A stretch of DNA of 64,000 nt, from NCBI GenBank assembly GCA_041306075.1, contig JBFYKH010000027.1:29376-93375 (forward strand). The letters are read 5' to 3'. The notes beneath the pieces are model-generated. The model saw only the letters and a list, made by a program, of their open reading frames with translations, did no database searches and was not told the origin of the DNA. Source of the DNA: JAHIYG01 sp041306075. GTDB lineage: Archaea > Altiarchaeota > Altiarchaeia > IMC4 > SCGC-AAA252-I15. Made by a program: the position numbers and the translations under genes. Of the stretch, positions 58,646 to 64,000 are shown one piece after another; the stretch's first letter is position 1, and every line of letters starts with the position of its first letter.

Positions 58646-59863
58646 ATGGCACACAGGGGAATAAGCCGACGGAGGGAAGACGCGGGACAGGGGCTCCTGC
58701 CCCTCCCCCTCGACGCCTCAGCCTACGCCATGCAGAGCGACACCGTAGGCCGCATCAGGGAGGTCCTGTTGGCGGCCGACCGCCCGGACTTCCTCCCCGG
58801 ACAGCTTTCCCTCATAGCCGCCATGGACGAAGGCGTCAGGTTCACAGTCTACGCGACGCCGGAACTGGACGAGGGGGTGTTTCGTGAAGCCGCCGCGAAG
58901 GCCGGGTTGGGGGACCGCAGAATCAACGTTGTGCAGTCGGACAGGTGGGTGACCGGATGGCTTCGGAACTCGGCGACCGTCCTGTCCAGCCCCCACGGGC
59001 CCACGCTGGCCTGCGAGAAGCCCGCATCGGCGGGGCTGCCGGAACACTTAATGGGCGTCGACGGCAGGTTCCTTAGACTCGAGGGCGGCTCAAGCATGCC
59101 GCTGCCGATGGGCGGAGACATCCTGTCGTCCGCGGACGCAGCATACGTTAATTATTCGACTACCACCCCCGAACAGAGGAAGGCGGCCTTCGGGATGGCA
59201 GGGGGACGCCTCCTGTGCGTCGGAGAATCCCTGAGCCCGGAGGAGAGGCTGCGCGCAGCCGAATACCTGGGCGACCTGGACATGTGGCTGACGCCCGGGA
59301 TACCCAGACCGGCCGGAGGCCGCCTCAGGGACAGGGTCGTCCACCTAGCCGACCCTAGGGCCGCATCAGAGGCAGTTGAGGCGCTGGGGCGGGGGGGGAG
59401 GTCGCAGCTTGAGGGATGGGTGCGCCGCCTCTGCGAAGTCCGCGGCCAAATGGAGGAATCCGACAGGATGCTTCAGCCTTGGTGGATACGCAGGGAAAAC
59501 GAGAAGCTCGCGGTAGTGCTCGACAAGGTAGCTCTAGAGCTTGCCGGACGGGGCCTGGAGGTGGCCAGGGTCCCGCACCTCAGCCTCATGGAGGGGAGAT
59601 TCCATTTGACGTACTGCTGCGGCCTCTGCGAATCCTATGAGCTGCCGGATATGCGCCGGGTGGACAACCGGTACATGCCCGAGTACGGCATAGGGTGGCT
59701 GGACGACATGGCGGAAAAAGCCTATTCGGACTGCGGCTACTCCGTCAGGAGGGTGAATGGGCTTGAGTCGCTTCTGGAACTGGGCGGCAGCCTAAGGTGC
59801 GTTACGCTGGTGATGAATAGGGGGCCGTTCATGGAAGGGCGCGGGAGAGTTCAACATCAGTAG
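58646..59863 (+). CDS. Deiminase-fold (guanidino-modifying enzyme superfamily) protein, diverged
   Basis: 405 aa. The C-terminal LELGGSLRCVTLVMNRGP (Cys385), FLRLEGGSS, WVTGWLRNSA and NRYMPEYGIGWLDDMAEKAYSDCGYSVRRV follow the order of agmatine deiminase/peptidyl-arginine deiminase-type pentein enzymes. In these, Cys and an H-x-D pair are catalytic. The H-x-D position appears as GDLDMWLTP (His replaced by Asp210), so ordinary deiminase chemistry is doubtful. The start is Arg-rich and carries a GLLPLPLD stretch faintly like the PLL box of the preceding family gene. Starts 29 nt after member 7, same strand. Confidence 0.55.
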   Translation: MAHRGISRRREDAGQGLLPLPLDASAYAMQSDTVGRIREVLLAADRPDFLPGQLSLIAAMDEGVRFTVYATPELDEGVFREAAAKAGLGDRRINVVQSDRWVTGWLRNSATVLSSPHGPTLACEKPASAGLPEHLMGVDGRFLRLEGGSSMPLPMGGDILSSADAAYVNYSTTTPEQRKAAFGMAGGRLLCVGESLSPEERLRAAEYLGDLDMWLTPGIPRPAGGRLRDRVVHLADPRAASEAVEALGRGGRSQLEGWVRRLCEVRGQMEESDRMLQPWWIRRENEKLAVVLDKVALELAGRGLEVARVPHLSLMEGRFHLTYCCGLCESYELPDMRRVDNRYMPEYGIGWLDDMAEKAYSDCGYSVRRVNGLESLLELGGSLRCVTLVMNRGPFMEGRGRVQHQ

Positions 59864-59900
59864 GAAAAATCCGGCAGGGGGGCTCTCCCCCTAGAGGAGC

Positions 59901-60236
59901 TCATCCGGCGTGCTTCTCTGCCATATCGCCTAGCACCGGCAGCTTGTACTTGACGCCGCTGTAGGCTGTATAGGCCAAATAGGCGACTAGCGCGAGGTAC
60001 CCGAGGAAAACGAGAGGTATGAGCATTATGCCAAGGAGTGTTATGGCGAGGAGTATGTCCGTTAGGATGACGCAACCGAAAAGCAGCATGCCCTGGAATG
60101 CGTGGAATACGACACGGCTCTTGCCCTTGTCTTTCTGGAGGAGGTAGACGATGACGCTGATTAGGCCGACGTAGGCCAAGGCCGAAAGTATTTTCTCCTC
60201 GTCTGTGAGGCCGTGTTTGGCGGCATGTTCGACCAT
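59901..60236 (-). CDS. DUF4870-like small membrane protein, copy 2
   Basis: 111 aa, about three to four helices (ILSALAYVGLISVIVYLLQ, GMLLFGCVILTDILLAITLLGIMLIPLVFLGYLALVAYLAY). KDKGKSRVVFHAFQGMLL is the typical cytoplasmic DUF4870 motif. The last 20 residues, from YSGVKYKLPVLGDMAEK on, are nearly identical to the neighbour at 60280, showing tandem duplication. Function unknown; membrane protein. Confidence 0.75.
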   Translation of the reverse strand: MVEHAAKHGLTDEEKILSALAYVGLISVIVYLLQKDKGKSRVVFHAFQGMLLFGCVILTDILLAITLLGIMLIPLVFLGYLALVAYLAYTAYSGVKYKLPVLGDMAEKHAG

Positions 60237-60279
60237 AGGAAAAGGTTTGGTCGGGGGAGGGATGCTCCCCCGGTTGTTT

Positions 60280-60657
60280 TCAGCCGGCGTGCTTCTCCGC
60301 CATGTCGCCTATCACCGGCAGCTTGTACTTGACGCCGCTGTAGGCCTTGTACATCAGGAAGACCCAGGAGCCCAGGAACGCCGCGCCCAACAGTAGGGCG
60401 AGCGGGGCCATTATGCAGCCTGCTATCCCGCCGCTGACGACGGACAGGGCGATGCTCGCGAACATGTACACCATCCAGAGCACGAACACTGCCACGCCGT
60501 ATATGCCCGACTGGACCGCGTGGAACATCACGTACTTGTTGCCCTTGTCCTTGTACATAAGGTAGAGGACTATGCTCGTCAACGGCGCAAAAAGGTACGC
60601 TAACGCCGCCATAATGTTGTCGTCGCTTTTTGTAGTTGTTTTTGTTGCTTCAGCCAT
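60280..60657 (-). CDS. DUF4870-like small membrane protein, copy 1
   Basis: 125 aa from ATG 60657, chosen because GAGGTG precedes it (GTG 60666 is within that site). NIMAALAYLFAPLTSIVLYLMYKDKGNKYVMFHAVQSGIYGVAV is a canonical DUF4870/Tic20-like beginning with a K-D-K-G loop; three to four helices in all. The C-terminus YSGVKYKLPVIGDMAEKHAG matches copy 2. First gene of the pair (43 nt apart). Confidence 0.8.
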   Translation of the reverse strand: MAEATKTTTKSDDNIMAALAYLFAPLTSIVLYLMYKDKGNKYVMFHAVQSGIYGVAVFVLWMVYMFASIALSVVSGGIAGCIMAPLALLLGAAFLGSWVFLMYKAYSGVKYKLPVIGDMAEKHAG

Positions 60658-60684
60658 GGTATGCACCTCAAGGTTTGTAGATAG

Positions 60685-61146
60685 TTATGTCTGATTGCGT
60701 ATAAAAAGCAGGAGACGGGCGCCGGCCCTGTCCGCCGCCGGTATCAGGTAGAGCGGGACGGCGAGGCCGAATAGGAGGCCGGTGGCGAGCCTCGTCCAGT
60801 TGCCCCCCCATAAGACGCCGAGCGACGCGAGGAGGATATCGGCCGCCATGGGAGACGCCGCGGCAAGGATGAGGTGTGCCCGGGGCATCCCGCCGGACGG
60901 CGGCCTCAGGAGGAGGCATGAGAGGAAGAGGCCGGCGTAGATTCCGAGGCAGCGTGAGCAGACCGCGGCCCGCTCGCCGAAGAGCGTCAGGCTCCGTTCC
61001 GGGATTTGGTGGCAGACCCGCTCGAACCCCAGGTACGCGTACTCCTTCATGGGCCCGGCGCCCGCTGCGGCGAGGAACGCGGGGGACAGCGCCGCCGACA
61101 GCATGAAGCCCGACGCCAATGCCAAGAGGATGCGCGCGCCGTTCAT
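60685..61146 (-). CDS. DUF2085 membrane protein
   Basis: 153 aa, about four helices. FERVCHQIPERSLTLFGERAAVCSRCLGIYAGLFLSCLL contains the DUF2085 Cys/His set (CHQ...C-x2-C). Role unknown, possibly metal or redox dependent. Overlaps the start of its upstream neighbour by 4 nt, so both are in one operon. Confidence 0.88.
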   Translation of the reverse strand: MNGARILLALASGFMLSAALSPAFLAAAGAGPMKEYAYLGFERVCHQIPERSLTLFGERAAVCSRCLGIYAGLFLSCLLLRPPSGGMPRAHLILAAASPMAADILLASLGVLWGGNWTRLATGLLFGLAVPLYLIPAADRAGARLLLFIRNQT

Positions 61147-61640
61147 CTTCTCTTCTGGCCGCTCTTGGCCTTCTGCTTCTGCCTCGAGCCGGCAAGCTCC
61201 GCCACCGCCGCGTAGGCCACGCCGCCCACGCAGCCGAAGACGACCCCGAGTATTATGTTAAGCACAGCCACGGCGGCGTCGCCGAACATCTCCAGGCCGA
61301 CGTGAACCCCAAGGCGGCTGAGGACGCCGTCTCCGGCGAATCCGCGGGCGAGGGCGCCGACTCCCAGTATGTTCAGGGGCAGGTTCACGACGAATGTCGC
61401 CACGTTGACTGCCACCCCGTAGACGAGGCCGTAGACGCCGCCTATTAGGGCGCAGTCGGCGGCCTCCGCATCCACCACGTCCCGGGCCGACAGGTACGCG
61501 GCCGCGAAGCCGCCGGCGATTATCCACAGGCAGCATATGTTCGGCAGGCGCAGTATGGGGATGGAGGATATGACGCCGACCGCGGCGCCCACCGCCAGGC
61601 AGTACATTGCGGCCCGCTTGAAATCGATGTCGGCCTCCAT
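61143..61640 (-). CDS. Polytopic membrane protein, unknown
   Basis: 165 aa, four to five helices (RAAMYCLAVGAAVGVISSIPIL, NICCLWIIAGGFAAAYLSAR, GVYGLVYGVAVNVATFVVNLPLNIL, AVAVLNIILGVVFGCVGGVAYAAV) and a basic tail RQKQKAKSGQKRR. Similar small archaeal membrane proteins are common, but I name no family. Divergent from the Cdc48-like gene by about 80 nt. Followed (4-nt overlap) by DUF2085. Confidence 0.65.
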   Translation of the reverse strand: MEADIDFKRAAMYCLAVGAAVGVISSIPILRLPNICCLWIIAGGFAAAYLSARDVVDAEAADCALIGGVYGLVYGVAVNVATFVVNLPLNILGVGALARGFAGDGVLSRLGVHVGLEMFGDAAVAVLNIILGVVFGCVGGVAYAAVAELAGSRQKQKAKSGQKRR

Positions 61641-61685
61641 TGTAAAGGTATGTATGCCGCCCGAGTATTAAACGCTGGGGTAGGG

Positions 61686-61691
61686 TTTATA
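61686..61691 (+). promoter_or_regulatory. TATA-like box of Cdc48-like gene
   Basis: TTTATA at 61686-61691 lies about 30 nt before ATG 61720, consistent with a leaderless or very short-leader message. Confidence 0.45.
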
Positions 61692-61719
61692 GGGGCCACG
61701 GACAAATGGATTACGGGAC

Positions 61720-64000
61720 ATGAGAATCAACCGGATAGACACGAAGGCCTACGCGATATCGTCGGATGCCGAGGAGTCCGCCCTGAGGCATTTCAGGGAC
61801 AAGGCCCGGCAGATGCAGAAGGACTACAAAAGCGAAGTCACCGTCAGTTGGGAGTACAGGTACACGCCCATCGCCGTCCTCCAGGCCATGAAACTGGACA
61901 TGGAGGGACGCGGCACCGTCGTCCAGGGCCTCGGGAACCGCTTCCACGTGGGGCTCAGGGACGCATGCCTTTATGTTTGGGGGGAGCTGCCTGCCGGGAA
62001 GACGATGAAGGAGGCATTCATCAAGTCGCCTGACGTCAGGATAGAGCGCATAGACATCCTCCTTGAAGTGGCCACCCTCTCCCCAGCCGCCCTCACCATG
62101 CTCGGCTGGCTCCTCGACCACGGCACCGTCAACTACGACGCCCTCGACGTCCCGAAGCAGGGCGCTGCGAGGGAGCTTAACGGGAGGAAGTTCGCGGACA
62201 TCTACAGGCCGGTCGACAGGGAGTCGGACCTGACGCAGGTCGTCAGGGAGTTAATAGAATTCCAGCCTGTGACGCCGATATACAAGGTGAAGCCCACCCT
62301 CAGGGTGCCGAACTTCGTGAACCAGAGGTACGACCTCTCGCCCGCGATCGCGGTGACCGACACCGTGGAGGACGAGGTGGAGCTCGAGCCTGTCGTCCAC
62401 GCCCCGGACAAGCTCGCATTCATACTCGGGACCCTGTTCAACTGCAGGCTGACTTTCGAGGGGGTCGTCTACCTCCCGTACATAGAGTGCACGTTCAGGT
62501 GGGCGGGCAAGAGCATGTCCGAGTACAGGTACATAGCCTGCCCGAAGTCCGTGAAGGAGAAGCCCCTGAGGAACCCGACGCGCCTCAAGACGATGACGAT
62601 AGGGACGAAGGGCCACGGCCTCTCAGCCATACCGGTCCAGGACGTGGCGATAGACTTCTCGAACGTCGCCGGCATGGAGGACGTGAAGGAGAAGCTGAGG
62701 GAGGGCATAATATACCCGATAGCGCACCCGGAGCTCTCCAAGGAGTTCGGAAGCAAGGGCGGAGGGGGCGTCCTCCTCTACGGCCCCCCCGGATGCGGCA
62801 AGACATACATCATGAAGGCGACCGTCGGGGAGGCGGGAGTCAACTTCTACACCATCGACGTGCAGGACATCATAGGGGACACGCCCGAAGGCTCGGCGAA
62901 AAGGCTTGACATGGCGTTCAATGAGGCGCGGCAGGGCGCCCCCGCCATACTGTTCTTCGACGAGATAGACGCGCTCGGAGGCTCGAGGAAGAGCGGGCAG
63001 AGCGGGCCGACGAGGATGCTCGTGAACCAGTTCCTCTCGAGCATGGAGGGCGCCGGCGGAAGCAACGAGAACGTCCTCGTCGTCGGCTCCACCAACGCCC
63101 CCTGGGACATGGACCCGGCCCTTAGGCGGGCGGGCAGGTTCACGACGCAGATATTCCTGCCGCCGCCGGACGAGAATGCGAGGCTCGGCCTCTTCAAGGT
63201 GCACGTCAAGGACAGGCCGGTCGAGGCCGAACTCGACCTGAACAAGCTGGCCGAGCTAACGGAGAACTACTCGAGCGCGGACATCACGGCCATATGCGAG
63301 GAGGCAGCGAGGATACCGTGGAGCGAGAGCGTCCACGGGGCGGCGAAGAGGCCCATCGGGATGGGCGACTTCATGAAGGCGATGAACCTGAGGGAGTCGA
63401 CCCTGATGCCGTGGCTGAGGCTCGCGGAGAAGCAGCTTCGTGACAGCGGGGAGGCCGACCTGTTCCCGGAGCTCGCCGACTACGTGTTCAAGAGGGCTGG
63501 CGGCATAGAGATGGCCTCCCGGCCCGACATAACGTTCAAGGACGTCGGAGGCCTCGAGGACGTGAAGGAGGAGATAAGGAACAAGGTCGTCTACCCGCTC
63601 AAGGACCCCCAGATGTCGAAGAAGTACGGGCGGACGGTCGGGGGCGGCATACTCCTGTACGGGCCGCCGGGATGCGGGAAGACGTACATCGCGAAGGCGA
63701 CTGCCGGGGAGTGCGGGGCGTCGTTCTTCAACGTGAAGATGACCGACCTCCTGTCGCCGGAGGAGGGGATAACCGAGAAGCGGCTTCACAGCATATTCGA
63801 GAGGGCGATGAGGAACACGCCCGCCATAATATTCTTCGACGAGGTGGATGCCATAGCCGGGACGAGGTCGAACCAGGAGGGTGGTGCGGAGCGGAGGCTC
63901 ATCAACCAGTTCCTCACCGAGATGGACGGCTTCGAGAAGAAGGAGGGCGTCGTCGTCCTGGCGGCCACCAACGCCCCATGGGACATAGACCCGGCACTCA
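61720..64000 (+). CDS. Cdc48/VAT-like double AAA ATPase, cut by window end
   Basis: 760 codons visible from ATG 61720 without a stop. First AAA domain: VDFSNVAGMEDVKEK-like lead, Walker A GPPGCGKT (from residue 355), Walker B ILFFDEIDA, sensor STNAPWDMDPALRRAGRF. Second AAA: GLEDVKEEIRNKVVYPL, Walker A GPPGCGKT (from residue 648), Walker B IIFFDEVDAIAG, ATNAPWDIDPAL. These are Cdc48-type unfoldase rings. Residues 1-300 do not show the double-psi barrel of VAT/Cdc48; instead there is a domain I do not recognise, so substrate choice may differ. Confidence 0.9.
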   Translation, partial: MRINRIDTKAYAISSDAEESALRHFRDKARQMQKDYKSEVTVSWEYRYTPIAVLQAMKLDMEGRGTVVQGLGNRFHVGLRDACLYVWGELPAGKTMKEAFIKSPDVRIERIDILLEVATLSPAALTMLGWLLDHGTVNYDALDVPKQGAARELNGRKFADIYRPVDRESDLTQVVRELIEFQPVTPIYKVKPTLRVPNFVNQRYDLSPAIAVTDTVEDEVELEPVVHAPDKLAFILGTLFNCRLTFEGVVYLPYIECTFRWAGKSMSEYRYIACPKSVKEKPLRNPTRLKTMTIGTKGHGLSAIPVQDVAIDFSNVAGMEDVKEKLREGIIYPIAHPELSKEFGSKGGGGVLLYGPPGCGKTYIMKATVGEAGVNFYTIDVQDIIGDTPEGSAKRLDMAFNEARQGAPAILFFDEIDALGGSRKSGQSGPTRMLVNQFLSSMEGAGGSNENVLVVGSTNAPWDMDPALRRAGRFTTQIFLPPPDENARLGLFKVHVKDRPVEAELDLNKLAELTENYSSADITAICEEAARIPWSESVHGAAKRPIGMGDFMKAMNLRESTLMPWLRLAEKQLRDSGEADLFPELADYVFKRAGGIEMASRPDITFKDVGGLEDVKEEIRNKVVYPLKDPQMSKKYGRTVGGGILLYGPPGCGKTYIAKATAGECGASFFNVKMTDLLSPEEGITEKRLHSIFERAMRNTPAIIFFDEVDAIAGTRSNQEGGAERRLINQFLTEMDGFEKKEGVVVLAATNAPWDIDPAL

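Noticed and set aside
1430..64000. Insertion sequences or transposase genes
   Set aside because: No transposase, integrase or terminal inverted repeats of IS type were recognised; mobility is suggested only by short repeats and composition.

Overview
The window is 64 kb of GC-rich archaeal chromosome. Archaeal markers are ribosomal proteins S17e and L40e, an RFC large subunit, archaeosine tRNA-guanine transglycosylase with a PUA tail, Nre repair protein, type II methionine aminopeptidase, RNA 3'-phosphate cyclase, class II HMG-CoA reductase, a two-AAA Cdc48-like ATPase (right edge) and a dolichyl-phosphate GlcNAc-1-P transferase (left edge). AGG for Arg and ATA for Ile are very common. TATA-like boxes often lie 25-30 nt before the start codon (leaderless-type) and Shine-Dalgarno sites occur inside operons. 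The small lipoproteins, HTH-membrane proteins and lineage-specific families would fit a DPANN-type or other little-known euryarchaeal lineage, but the sequence alone does not settle this.

Layout. 1-1.4 kb: surface-glycan transferase and UPF0316 protein. 1.43-2.5 kb: tRNA-Gly preceded by two tandem tRNA-headed RNA units with a covarying pseudoknot/hairpin, then a small AT-rich segment bounded by two structured repeats and a copy of the tRNA 3' end. 2.5-6.8 kb: first member of a new repeat-protein family, SppA, S17e, a Cas4-like nuclease, an OB-fold protein, L40e and initiator tRNA. 6.8-14.6 kb: envelope genes (sulfatase-fold membrane enzyme, 19-residue-repeat coiled-coil protein, DUF3160 lipoprotein, HTH-membrane regulator). 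14.6-22.3 kb: five more members of the repeat family around rfcL, an HD phosphohydrolase, tmk and rtcA. 22.3-28.4 kb: map, cation efflux, HMG-CoA reductase, larE, YkgJ, AIR-synthase-like. 28.5-30.2 kb: AT-rich DUF2157/GDYXXLXY pair. 30.6-36.1 kb: four-gene ion/osmotic transport cluster. 36.3-40.3 kb: nitroreductases, tautomerase, tgtA, CBS protein. 40.3-44.6 kb: AT-rich defence-like island (DUF488, DUF2075 helicase, MazG, restriction-enzyme tail fragment). 44.7-54.5 kb: serS, methyltransferase-like protein, PAP2, GT-B glycosyltransferase, lipoproteins, OsmC, nrdD, nre. 54.5-64 kb: possible ncRNA, TrkH, a half-length pheT, the seventh family member, a deiminase-fold protein, small membrane proteins and the Cdc48-like ATPase.

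The most striking undescribed feature is the seven-member family of about 230-255 aa cytosolic proteins (2523, 14634, 15362, 16123, 20845, 21540, 57877). All share an N-terminal PLL-x-PP box, a body of alpha-helical repeats (exactly 40 residues / 120 nt in the first member) and a C-terminal P-L-K-R-F/Y box. They sit singly or as ATGA-coupled tandem operons between housekeeping genes. The second is the pair of tRNA-Gly-headed RNA units at 1479 and 1597.
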